A DNA stretch of 20,528 nt from Actinomycetota bacterium (GTDB lineage Bacteria; Actinomycetota; Actinomycetes; Nanopelagicales; Nanopelagicaceae): positions 1-20,528 of the forward strand of contig CANGVO010000003.1 of assembly GCA_947457445.1 (NCBI GenBank). Reading direction: 5' to 3'. The notes beneath the pieces were generated by a model. That model was not told the DNA's origin. It did no database searches and saw only the letters and a program-made list of their open reading frames with translations. The position numbers and the translations under genes were made by a program. Below, one piece after another: positions 7,069-14,200 of the stretch; within the stretch, counting starts at the first letter, position 1; each line of letters begins with the position of its first letter.

Positions 7069-7263
7069 ATGAACGCGCCCCTTTCCTTGGCTGATGCCTT
7101 GGCGCAATTACCAGAGGAAGAGCGGATCATTTTGTCGTTACATTATTTGAGGTCGATGCCAAGTGCCCAAATTGCACAGCTACTTGGAGTCCCCGAAAAA
7201 TCGGTGATCACAGTTATGGCATCGGGAAAAGGGCGAATTACCGCGCTCCTTGGCCTGAGTTAA
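7069..7263 (+). CDS. 64-residue protein resembling sigma-70 region 4 alone (HTH)
   Basis: A small protein beginning MNAPLSLADALAQL. The core LPEEERIILSLHYLRSMPSAQIAQLLGVPEKSV closely follows the sigma-70 region 4 pattern (LPxxxRxxLxLxYLxxxxxxEIAxxLGVPxxxV), giving a helix-turn-helix at about residues 30-52. The recognition helix and tail are atypical: SVITVMASGKGRITALLGL replaces the usual VKSRLxRARxxLRxxL. No region 2 is present upstream, so it cannot be a complete sigma factor. It might modulate RNA polymerase or be a degraded remnant of an extracytoplasmic-function sigma gene. The reading frame is intact and has its own putative leaderless -10, which favours a working gene. It lies between the SRPBCC gene and DUF3117. 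Confidence 0.6.
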   Translation: MNAPLSLADALAQLPEEERIILSLHYLRSMPSAQIAQLLGVPEKSVITVMASGKGRITALLGLS

Positions 7264-7375
7264 GGCAGAGCCGATCTCGATTTCACACCTCACCCGATCT
7301 GCGAGATACTTATCCTCTGCAAATATCCGTGTGGCCAAATATGGCCGCATCTTTCGCAACAAAGGAGTCCTCCCC
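7264..7375 (+). promoter_or_regulatory. Leader of the DUF3117 gene, with candidate hairpin and strong Shine-Dalgarno
   Basis: One of the longest non-coding stretches here (112 bases). A TATCCT hexamer at 7311-7316 could be the -10. A short inverted repeat, GGCCA (7333-7337) and TGGCC (7342-7346) around AATA, could form a small hairpin. AAAGGAG at 7361-7367 is an excellent Shine-Dalgarno 8 bases before the ATG. Two related CCGATCT copies occur near 7271 and 7294. This gene is clearly leadered, unlike most neighbours. Confidence 0.4.
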
Positions 7376-7555
7376 ATGGCAGCCATGAAACCTCGTACTG
7401 GTGATGGACCAATGGAAGTTACTAAGGAAGCTCGCTCCCTAGTCATGCGAATTCCGCTAGAAGGCGGCGGACGTTTAGTAGTTGAGTTAAATGCCCAAGA
7501 AGCCAATAACCTCAGCGCTGCCCTCGAAGCCGCAGTCGCCTTAATTAAGAAGTAA
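7376..7555 (+). CDS. DUF3117 family protein
   Basis: 59 residues beginning MAAMKPRTGDGPMEVTKEAR and containing the block RIPLEGGGRLVVELN, the hallmark of DUF3117 (M. tuberculosis Rv1211 is a member), followed by one helix ending ALIKK. The family is nearly confined to Actinomycetota and has no established function. The ATG at 7376 is chosen over an upstream in-frame start because AAAGGAG lies 8 bases before it and because family members start MAAMKPRTG. It stands between the sigma-region-4-like gene and pepA, and is probably transcribed from its own promoter. Confidence 0.9.
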   Translation: MAAMKPRTGDGPMEVTKEARSLVMRIPLEGGGRLVVELNAQEANNLSAALEAAVALIKK

Positions 7556-7602
7556 TCCAACTTCACCCGCTTGCTAGTCGCACTTTCTGCCCCTGCAGTC
7601 GC

Positions 7603-7608
7603 TAGCCT
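7603..7608 (+). promoter_or_regulatory. Putative -10 (TAGCCT) of the pepA gene
   Basis: TAGCCT ends 9 bases before the ATG at 7618 and 12 before the ATG at 7621. No Shine-Dalgarno is visible, so a very short leader or a leaderless transcript is likely. The spacing is slightly longer than at the other starts. Confidence 0.35.
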
Positions 7609-7617
7609 TTGGCAATC

Positions 7618-9141
7618 ATGATGTCGAAAAGCGCAGTTAAATTTTCTGCTTCCTTGCTAAGCGCCGTGGAAGCAAGTGTTGATGCGCTCGCCGATTCTCA
7701 GGCCATTGCAATTGGATTTATATCAACTGCAGATGGCGAAAAAAAAGTTTTTGATTTTCCCGCAAATTCAGCGCTGGTAAAAAAATTAGAGAAACTATTC
7801 GAAGTTGATCTTCGCGATGAACTTGAGTTCTTTTCTGCATCTGGAAAGACCGGAGAATTATTTGAAATTCCTGTTGCATCTGATCAGATGCAAGCAGATC
7901 GAATCCTATTAATTGGTTTAGGTGATGCAACAACTTCTTCATTGAGACAAGCGGGCGCAACTCTTGGTCGCAGAGGCCGTGGCAAAGCAACGGTAATTTC
8001 ATCAATCTGCGTTGCGGCTCACGATCAGTTGAAAGCTTTTGCAATTTCCGTGCAACTCGGTGCATATATATGGACACAAAAAACAAGTGCCACTCAAGAG
8101 TTACCGCAGTTCTTATTTGCAACAGATAAGCCATCAGTAATCGATGACGCTAGCGTTATTGCAAGTGCCATATCTCTAACCCGCGATTTAATTCACACCC
8201 CTTCCAATATCAAAAATCCGCTTTGGATGGCTGATGAAGCGCAGAAGGTTGCTATCGAAACTGGCTTAGAGATAAGAATCTTGGCTGGAAAAGAGTTAGC
8301 GGAGTTTGGTGGTTTGCTGGCAGTTGGAAATTCTTCGCCAAAACCTGGACCGCGTTTTGTTGAACTTTCTTATCATCCGCGCGGAATGAAAAAGAATATT
8401 GGTGCACTGCCTCATGTAGTAATAGTTGGGAAAGGAATCACATTCGATACGGGTGGAGTTTCGCTAAAGCGCCCCTACGACATCATGATGGCAATGAAAT
8501 CCGATATGGCGGGATCGGCGGCCGCTCTTGGAGCAATCAGCGCTCTAAATCATTTTCAACCGCAGGTGCATGTGACTGTATTGATGATGTTGGCTGAAAA
8601 CGCACTTTCAGGAACATCGCAACGCCCCAGCGATGTAATTACACAATACGGTGGAAAAACCGTTGAAATTCTTGATACCGATGCAGAAGGTCGCTTGGTT
8701 TTAGCAGACGGCTTGGCTTATGCGGATAAAAACCTTAATCCTGATTACATGATTGACATTGCAACGTTAACAGGAGCAGCCACCCTAGGTCTTGGACGCC
8801 AACATGCTGCGATGTACACCCGCGATGAGAAATTAGCCAAGAATTTGTTTGAAGCTGGACAAAGATCTGGTGACCGCGTCTGGCACATGCCATTGGTCGA
8901 CGATTATCACGAAGCGCTGGAAAGTCCGATTGCTGATTTAAGTCACGTTACGGCGAAGAAGAGTTTCAGCGCAGGTTCAATCACTGCCGCGCTATTTCTT
9001 GAACAATTCGTGGGTGATCGCACTTGGGTGCATTTAGATATTGCAGGTGTTGCGCGTAGCGAAAGCGACTCTGGCGAAAATCCCAAAGGCGGCACCGGCT
9101 ACGGCGTCCGTCTCCTTATTGAATGGCTGACAACACTGTGA
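7618..9141 (+). CDS. pepA: Leucyl aminopeptidase (peptidase M17)
   Basis: 507 residues from ATG 7618 (ATG 7621 is equally possible). A cytosolic, typically hexameric metallo-exopeptidase that removes N-terminal residues, especially Leu, in peptide turnover. The N-terminal macro-like domain covers about 1-165 and the catalytic domain the rest. Metal and catalytic residues are all present: GKGITFDTGGVSLK (K272, D277, catalytic K284), MKSDMAG (D296) and DTDAEGRLVLADGLAY (D355, E357, catalytic R359). The C-terminal block GGTGYGVRLLIEWL is typical. The last codons overlap the start of the methyltransferase-like gene, so the two are probably cotranscribed and translationally coupled. Confidence 0.95.
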   Translation: MMSKSAVKFSASLLSAVEASVDALADSQAIAIGFISTADGEKKVFDFPANSALVKKLEKLFEVDLRDELEFFSASGKTGELFEIPVASDQMQADRILLIGLGDATTSSLRQAGATLGRRGRGKATVISSICVAAHDQLKAFAISVQLGAYIWTQKTSATQELPQFLFATDKPSVIDDASVIASAISLTRDLIHTPSNIKNPLWMADEAQKVAIETGLEIRILAGKELAEFGGLLAVGNSSPKPGPRFVELSYHPRGMKKNIGALPHVVIVGKGITFDTGGVSLKRPYDIMMAMKSDMAGSAAALGAISALNHFQPQVHVTVLMMLAENALSGTSQRPSDVITQYGGKTVEILDTDAEGRLVLADGLAYADKNLNPDYMIDIATLTGAATLGLGRQHAAMYTRDEKLAKNLFEAGQRSGDRVWHMPLVDDYHEALESPIADLSHVTAKKSFSAGSITAALFLEQFVGDRTWVHLDIAGVARSESDSGENPKGGTGYGVRLLIEWLTTL

Positions 9142-9767
9142 TGATGATAGATCCACATACATACGCTGAAAGTTTTATTCAAGAAGATGAAGTAAAGAAG
9201 TCAGCTCGCGCACGCGGAGAAGAAATTGGAGCTGTTGATACAACTAGCGGAACAGGTGCGTACTTAAAACATTTAGCGCATATTCTCTCTGCGCAGTCAG
9301 TTGTTGAAATTGGAACAGGTGCGGGAGTCGGTGCTCTTTGGGTTCTTGAGGGGATGTTATCTAGCGGAACTCTCACATCTATTGACGATGAAATGGAACA
9401 TAGCAATGCCGCCAAAATTGCACTTCAAGAAGCAGATATAGCAGCAGCTCGATTTAGGCTGATAACTAATCCAGTAATGGATGTAATGACAAAATTGGCT
9501 GATCGCGCATATGACATGGTTATCTTCCGTCACAATCCCGAAGACCTACCTTTTGCAATTACCGAGGCGCATCGCGTACTGCGAAGTGGCGGAGTTTTTG
9601 TTATCGATAATTTTTTCGGCGGTGAAAAAGTTTCTGATCCAGCTCAGCGCGACCCAAAGACAGTGGCACTTCGCGAGGCTGGGAAAACCATGAAAAAAGA
9701 GACAGACCTTTGGGTGAGTTCACTCATACCCGTAGGTGATGGTTTGTTACTTGCTACGAAACTGTAG
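9123..9767 (+). CDS. O-methyltransferase family 3-like protein with an altered metal site
   Basis: 214 residues from ATG 9123, overlapping pepA by 19 bases. ATG 9141, which shares its A with the pepA TGA, is a good alternative. The Rossmann SAM-binding motif VVEIGTGAGVGALW is at 60-73, followed by the acidic SIDDE near 87-91 and the post-motif VIDNFFGG (D162, N163). Family members methylate catechol-like hydroxyls with Mg2+ held by an Asp in FxDADK plus the later Asp-Asn pair. Here the first site reads VIFRHNPED (133-141), with Arg where that Asp is expected, while DN is kept. It matches the O-methyltransferase that lies before htrA in mycobacteria (Rv1220c, from memory). The sigE and rseA genes that separate the two there are absent. 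Substrate unknown. Confidence 0.85.
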   Translation: MADNTVMMIDPHTYAESFIQEDEVKKSARARGEEIGAVDTTSGTGAYLKHLAHILSAQSVVEIGTGAGVGALWVLEGMLSSGTLTSIDDEMEHSNAAKIALQEADIAAARFRLITNPVMDVMTKLADRAYDMVIFRHNPEDLPFAITEAHRVLRSGGVFVIDNFFGGEKVSDPAQRDPKTVALREAGKTMKKETDLWVSSLIPVGDGLLLATKL

Positions 9768-9779
9768 GAAGATGGGTAT

Positions 9780-10910
9780 ATGAGTAATTCGCAACCAACT
9801 GGTTCACAGGGTCCATGGTGGATACCTGCCAATAAAAACGGCAAAGCTAATTTAATTACGCGTGCCAACGCGATACTTCTAGCCTTTGTTGCAGGACTTG
9901 TTGGAGCAATCTTTGGTGCCTCTTCATCCGGATCTCTCTTTGGGCAATCCATCAATCTATCCAGATCTTCTAGCTCAATAGAGCGAGCACCAGGATCTGT
10001 TGCAGATATTGCAAAGCGAGTTATTCCATCGGTTGTATCTATCGAAGCTAGCGCAAAAAATGGTGGTTCAACTGGAACAGGATTCGTTATTGAAAGTAAC
10101 GGATACATATTGACCAATAACCACGTAATCGCCGGGGCAGTTGCCGCTAAAGGTACGATTGAAGTTACTTTGAATAGTGGTCAAACTTTTACTGCAAAAG
10201 TTATTGGCCGAGATTCTTCTTATGACCTAGCTGTTCTAAAAATCGCAACCACTGGATTAACTGCTCTTCAATTTGGTGATAGCGACCAAGTTGCAGTGGG
10301 AGATTCAGTAATTGCTATCGGGTCACCGCTAGGTCTATCCGGAACAGTAACTTTGGGGATCATCAGCGCTAAGAATCGCGCAGTAACAGCAGGCGAATCT
10401 GGTAACGATAATTCTTTCATTAACGCGCTACAAACAGATGCCGCAATTAACCCAGGAAATTCTGGTGGACCCCTAGTTGATTCAACAGGTGCAGTTATTG
10501 GTGTGAATTCTGCGATCGCAACCCTTGGTTCATCCTTCGGTTCGCAGAGCGGCTCCATTGGACTCGGGTTTGCTATTCCAATTAATCAAGCGCGCAAGAC
10601 CGCGGATCAATTGATTAAGAATGGAAAAGCCACGTACCCGGTTATCGGCGTATCGATTGATATGAAATATGAAGGCGATGGCGCGATGATCGCAAAAACT
10701 GACAATGCGATCTTGCCTGGTGGACCTGCGGCACTTGCAGGGCTTAAACCAGGCGACATCATTACAAAATTTGAGGGAAGAACAATTTTATCTTCCGAAG
10801 AGCTGATCGTGGCTATTCGCTCAAAAAACGTTGGCGACAAAGTTGTCCTGACATATACCCGAAATAGCGTGTCTGCAACTGCAACTCTAATTTTGCAGGC
10901 AGGTAAATAA
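9780..10910 (+). CDS. htrA: HtrA/DegP-type membrane-anchored serine protease with PDZ domain
   Basis: 376 residues. A short cytoplasmic N-terminus and one membrane span at about 28-48 place the protease outside the membrane. The trypsin-like domain has the full triad: H115 in LTNNHVIAG, D149 in SSYDLAVLKI and S228 in NPGNSGGPLV. One PDZ domain (about 290-370) includes AALAGLKPGDIITKFEG. Such proteases degrade or refold damaged envelope proteins. AGGAAG at 9766-9771 gives a Shine-Dalgarno 8 bases before the ATG, and no TANNNT is positioned for a leaderless start. It is followed after 4 bases by tatB and then mrp, the order known from mycobacteria. The sigE/rseA pair that often precedes htrA in that group is missing here. 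Confidence 0.94.
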   Translation: MSNSQPTGSQGPWWIPANKNGKANLITRANAILLAFVAGLVGAIFGASSSGSLFGQSINLSRSSSSIERAPGSVADIAKRVIPSVVSIEASAKNGGSTGTGFVIESNGYILTNNHVIAGAVAAKGTIEVTLNSGQTFTAKVIGRDSSYDLAVLKIATTGLTALQFGDSDQVAVGDSVIAIGSPLGLSGTVTLGIISAKNRAVTAGESGNDNSFINALQTDAAINPGNSGGPLVDSTGAVIGVNSAIATLGSSFGSQSGSIGLGFAIPINQARKTADQLIKNGKATYPVIGVSIDMKYEGDGAMIAKTDNAILPGGPAALAGLKPGDIITKFEGRTILSSEELIVAIRSKNVGDKVVLTYTRNSVSATATLILQAGK

Positions 10911-10914
10911 TATT

Positions 10915-11217
10915 ATGTTCTTTGACTTTGGTGCCGGAGAGATCCTTGGATTAGCGGTTTTAGCAATAATTTTGGTCGGCCCAGAGCGACTACCGAATTT
11001 GGCAGTAGATGCTGCAAAGTTAGTTAAAAAGATTCGCAACATGTCCCAGAATTTGACTGCAGATTTACGTCAAAATTTAGGACCGGGTTTCGAAGATTTG
11101 CAGCCATCGGATCTTCATCCGAAGAAGTTTATTAAGAAACAGATTGCCAGCGCTCTAGATGAAGAAGATGATGTGAAGCCAAAATTTAAAGCCAAGTTAG
11201 ATCCTGATTTGCTATGA
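10915..11217 (+). CDS. tatB: Sec-independent protein translocase TatB
   Basis: 100 residues. It has an N-terminal membrane span (about 8-21) beginning with the FDFGAGEILGL block, then the hinge VGPERLPNLA at 21-30 that defines the TatA/B family, then an amphipathic helix (about 30-55) and a charged tail rich in Asp, Glu and Lys. TatB with TatC binds twin-arginine signal peptides of folded exported proteins. FxFGxxELLxL and GPERLP, and the position directly after htrA, favour TatB over TatA. No tatC or tatA is in the window. It begins 4 bases after htrA and its stop overlaps the mrp ATG (ATGA), so the three genes form an operon. Confidence 0.9.
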   Translation: MFFDFGAGEILGLAVLAIILVGPERLPNLAVDAAKLVKKIRNMSQNLTADLRQNLGPGFEDLQPSDLHPKKFIKKQIASALDEEDDVKPKFKAKLDPDLL

Positions 11218-12335
11218 CAACAATCGATCTAATCAACGCTGCTCTTGCCACGGTTTCAGATCCTGAACTGCATCGCCCGTTACCAGATTTGGGCATGGTC
11301 GAATCTGTATCCGTAAACGGGGCAACTGCAGATCTAAAAATCTTATTGACGATCTCTGGATGTCCCATGCAAGATCGGCTTCGCTCAGATATAACTGCGG
11401 CCGTAATCCAGGTTGATGGAATTAATGAAGTAAAAATCGTCTTTGGCGTTATGTCGGAAGAGCAAAGAAATAATGTTAAGAAACTATTGCGCGGTGGGCG
11501 AGAAAAATTTATTCCCTTTGCTCAACCCGAATCTCTAACCAGAGTTCTTGGTATCGCATCCGGCAAGGGCGGTGTAGGAAAATCTTCGTTAACAGCCAAT
11601 TTGGCTATTTCAGCAGCACAACGTGGGCTTCGAGTCGGCATTCTCGATGCCGATGTTTATGGACATTCAATTCCACGTTTAATGGGTTTGATGGGACAGC
11701 GCCCAACTGCAATTGATCAAATGTTTATTCCGCTTGAGGCTTACGGCGTAAAAGTAGTTTCTATGGAAATGTTTAAGCCTGAAAGATCTGATGCGGTTGC
11801 CTATAGAGGTCCGTTATTGCACCGCGTCCTTGAACAACTCTTATCGGATGCGTATTGGGGAGACTTAGATCTACTCTTAATTGATCTACCTCCAGGAACC
11901 GGAGATCTTGCAATTTCTCTAGGTCAATTAATACCAACTTCAGAAATTTTAGTTGTTACAACTCCGCAGATTGCTGCGGCAGAAGTTGCCGAACGAGCAG
12001 GCCGAATTGCCCATCAAATTCACCAGCGGGTTGTTGGCGTTATTGAGAACATGTCAGCATTCCCGTGCCCAAATTGCCAAGATGAAATTTCATTATTTGG
12101 TGAAGGCGGGGGAGAAGAAACTGCCTCGAGATTATCAATTTTGGTCGGTGGCGAAGTTCCGCTTTTGGGAAAGGTTCCCTTTAGTACTCAACTACGCACA
12201 GGTGGAGATGATGGAAAACCTGTTGTTGTCGCTGAACCTGATTCACCTAGCGCCATCGCAATTGCAGCAATTGCAGAAAAACTAATGGTTCGCACAAACT
12301 CTTTACTTGGCGTCAGACTCGGGCTTAGTACGTAA
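11214..12335 (+). CDS. mrp: Mrp/NBP35 family Fe-S cluster carrier ATPase with N-terminal MIP18 (DUF59) domain
   Basis: 373 residues. The N-terminal MIP18/DUF59 domain (about 1-85) includes VSDPELHRPLPDLGMV and SGCPMQDRL. The P-loop domain carries the deviant Walker A GKGGVGKSS (117-125) with its signature lysine, DADVYGHSIPRLMG near 145-158 and the switch LLIDLPPGTGD near 221-231. A CPNC pair (C285, C288) matches the CxxC that bridges a Fe-S cluster between subunits in Mrp/ApbC proteins. It should bind and hand over Fe-S clusters in the cytoplasm. The start overlaps tatB by 4 bases (ATGA). The last 33 bases overlap the convergent DUF1003 gene. Confidence 0.94.
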   Translation: MTTIDLINAALATVSDPELHRPLPDLGMVESVSVNGATADLKILLTISGCPMQDRLRSDITAAVIQVDGINEVKIVFGVMSEEQRNNVKKLLRGGREKFIPFAQPESLTRVLGIASGKGGVGKSSLTANLAISAAQRGLRVGILDADVYGHSIPRLMGLMGQRPTAIDQMFIPLEAYGVKVVSMEMFKPERSDAVAYRGPLLHRVLEQLLSDAYWGDLDLLLIDLPPGTGDLAISLGQLIPTSEILVVTTPQIAAAEVAERAGRIAHQIHQRVVGVIENMSAFPCPNCQDEISLFGEGGGEETASRLSILVGGEVPLLGKVPFSTQLRTGGDDGKPVVVAEPDSPSAIAIAAIAEKLMVRTNSLLGVRLGLST

Positions 12336-12803
12336 ATCCTTTAGCAAATCTTCAAGTTCGCTGCGCATAAAATCTCTGGTTGCTACATCACCGAGTGCGA
12401 TACGCAAGCTGGCAAGTTCACGAGTCAGATATTCAGTATCAGCAATTGAGCGAGCATTCTGTGCCCGATCTTCATTAAGGGAAATGCGATCACGGTCTGC
12501 TTGACGATTTTGCGCTAACAAAATCAGCGGTGCGGCATAGGATGCTTGCAGCGAAAGAATCAACGTCAAGAAAATAAATGGATAGTCATCGAACCGTAAA
12601 TCTCGTGGAGCTAGCGCATTCCAGAAAACCCATGACAGAACAAATACCGTCATGTAAACCAAGAATCGAGCAGTTCCTAAGAATCGAGCAAAGCGTTCTG
12701 ATAATCTGCCGAAAACTTCTGGATCATAGTTTGGGCGCAATGATCGACGAGATTCGCGCGGCGTATCTAATCCGCTCTGGCGTGAAATGATTGAACGTGC
12801 CAT
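12303..12803 (-). CDS. DUF1003 family membrane protein
   Basis: 166 residues. After a basic N-terminus come two membrane spans (about 46-63 and 74-97) with RFLGTARFLVYMTVFVLSWVFWN and the LILSLQASYAAPLILLAQNRQADRDR block that marks DUF1003. A charged, probably coiled-coil C-terminus follows (about 105-155, with YLTRELASLRIALGD). The family has no established function. The ATG shares a base with the TAA stop of the upstream PRC/MgtE-like gene (TAATG), so the two are translationally coupled; these families are often neighbours in actinobacteria. A joint role in metal-ion or envelope sensing is possible but unproven. The 3' end overlaps the mrp end on the other strand by 33 bases. Confidence 0.88.
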   Translation of the reverse strand: MARSIISRQSGLDTPRESRRSLRPNYDPEVFGRLSERFARFLGTARFLVYMTVFVLSWVFWNALAPRDLRFDDYPFIFLTLILSLQASYAAPLILLAQNRQADRDRISLNEDRAQNARSIADTEYLTRELASLRIALGDVATRDFMRSELEDLLKDLRTKPESDAK

Positions 12804-14152
12804 TAGCGCGCCTCCTCTTCCATTGATTGATCTAATTCAATATCTTCTGGGTCAACTTCTGTTCCTGCAACATCGCCCAGATTGAGTATTGGGCCAGTAC
12901 CGCGAGTTGAATCACGGTGTTCCAAACGCCAATTTTCAGGTAACAAGTGATCCAGTACGTCATCGACAGTTACTGCGCCAAGTAGTCGATCATTAGCATC
13001 GACAACTGGGACAGATAACAAGTTATAACTAGCTAAGTATGACGAAACTTCATGCAGAGATGCGTTGGGATTAAGCCCTTGCGTATCTGTATCAACGATC
13101 GAACCGAGCAAAGTTGAAGGTGGCTCGCGTAGGAGTCTTTGGTAATGAACTAATCCGATATAGCGTCCGGTTGGAGTTTCAAGTGGTTGGCGGCAGACAA
13201 ATACTTGAGAAGCAAGTGCCGGTGAAACTTCACTTGCGCGAACACTTGCCAGAGCGTCTGCAACTGAATTGTCAGCGCTCATAACTATTGGCTCGGTAGT
13301 CATCATTCCACCTGCAGAATAATCTTCATAAGTCATCAGGCGCAGAACATCTTCAGCATCTTCTGGCTCCATGAGTTCGATCAAAGCTTGTGCACGTTCT
13401 TCGCCAACTTCGCGGAGCAAGTCTGCAGCATCGTCAGGATCCATTTCACCTAAGACATCTGCGGCACGTTCACCTTCAAGTTCGGCAAGAAGTGCAACGC
13501 GTTCTACTTCATCCATTTCTTGGAGAACATCTGCCAAACGCTCGTCATCAAGGGCGCGCGCAACTTCGACGCGACGCTTCGGAGCCAAATCCTGAATAAC
13601 AGCGGCTAAATCTGCAGCACGCAAATTACTTATTGTGGCAAGCAGGTTGGTAACACCTTGATTGTGTTCAGGAAGAGAAAAGCCGGTTACTTCTTCCCAT
13701 GCAACAGTTGACGTCGCACCTTTACGGCGCAGCCCACTGCCCTTTTTCATAATGTGAACACGGTTTATAAACCAATCACCGGTGCGGTTTTGTTCCATTC
13801 CCATGTCTTCGACAACTACAGATTCGCCATTTTCATTTAAATTAATTGAGCGATCAAGTAATTCACCTAAAACTAAGATTTCACCAGTGCGTGATTCAAA
13901 GCGGCGCATGTTTACTAATCCGGTGATTACAACCGCACCTGATTCAATGGAAGTTACTCGTGTAATCGGAACAAAAACCCTGCGACGTAAAGGCACTTCG
14001 ACAACGAGGCCAAGAATGCGCGGTGGCTGATTATTGGAACGCAAAGTCGCGACAGCATCGCGGACTTTGCCAACTGGATCTCCATTTGGATCAAAGACTG
14101 CGGTTCCTGCCAAGCGTGCGATGAAGACTCGATTTAATGTGTTGCCACTCAT
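12803..14152 (-). CDS. PRC-barrel / MgtE N-domain / tandem CBS protein without a channel domain
   Basis: 449 residues. A PRC-barrel-like domain opens the protein (about 5-78, with FIARLAGTAVFDPNGDPVGKVRD), with a second barrel-like stretch to about 160. The superhelical MgtE N-domain covers about 168-272, shown by repeats such as LADVLQEMD and AADLLREVG. Two CBS domains follow (about 283-345 and 349-403, ending VTVDDVLDHLLPENW). The five-helix Mg2+ channel of MgtE is absent, so this is the cytoplasmic sensor half alone and probably a regulator rather than a transporter. M. tuberculosis Rv1232c has similar architecture as I recall. ATG 14152 is chosen because GGGAGG lies 7 bases upstream of it. 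A tail rich in Asp and Glu ends the protein. Confidence 0.88.
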   Translation of the reverse strand: MSGNTLNRVFIARLAGTAVFDPNGDPVGKVRDAVATLRSNNQPPRILGLVVEVPLRRRVFVPITRVTSIESGAVVITGLVNMRRFESRTGEILVLGELLDRSINLNENGESVVVEDMGMEQNRTGDWFINRVHIMKKGSGLRRKGATSTVAWEEVTGFSLPEHNQGVTNLLATISNLRAADLAAVIQDLAPKRRVEVARALDDERLADVLQEMDEVERVALLAELEGERAADVLGEMDPDDAADLLREVGEERAQALIELMEPEDAEDVLRLMTYEDYSAGGMMTTEPIVMSADNSVADALASVRASEVSPALASQVFVCRQPLETPTGRYIGLVHYQRLLREPPSTLLGSIVDTDTQGLNPNASLHEVSSYLASYNLLSVPVVDANDRLLGAVTVDDVLDHLLPENWRLEHRDSTRGTGPILNLGDVAGTEVDPEDIELDQSMEEEAR

Positions 14153-14159
14153 TTTTTGG

Positions 14160-14182
14160 CCTCCCTTCAATGGCTAAGGGTA
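14160..14182 (-). promoter_or_regulatory. Shine-Dalgarno and putative -10 of the PRC/MgtE-like gene
   Basis: On the minus strand GGGAGG (14165-14160) lies 7 bases before the ATG at 14152, which fixes the start. TACCCT (14182-14177) further upstream could be the -10, giving a leader of roughly 20 bases. It sits 5 bases from the opposite-strand -10 of the EamA gene. Confidence 0.5.
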
Positions 14183-14187
14183 TCGGC

Positions 14188-14193
14188 TACGGT
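14188..14193 (+). promoter_or_regulatory. Putative -10 (TACGGT) of a leaderless EamA-transporter promoter
   Basis: TACGGT ends 7 bases before the ATG at 14201, with no Shine-Dalgarno. The start gives the protein MSHPLNRDNH, whose membrane spans begin at about residue 20. Confidence 0.45.
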
Positions 14194-14200
14194 TACTGTC

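Noticed and set aside
7180..7566. 128-codon minus-strand frame across the DUF3117 region
   Set aside because: It lies antisense to the sigma-region-4-like and DUF3117 genes, both with family motifs and start signals, and shows no motif of its own.
7573..7606. GCTAG...CTAGC repeat upstream of pepA
   Set aside because: Only 5 bp with a 24-base loop, and the inner bases do not pair; indistinguishable from chance.
9644..10117. 157-codon minus-strand frame opposite the methyltransferase and htrA genes
   Set aside because: It spans two well-supported plus-strand genes and its translation shows no recognisable domain.
13371..13599. Plus-strand frames rich in Ser, Arg and His opposite the PRC/MgtE-like gene
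   Set aside because: They mirror the biased acidic repeat codons of the real minus-strand gene and have no start signals or family resemblance.
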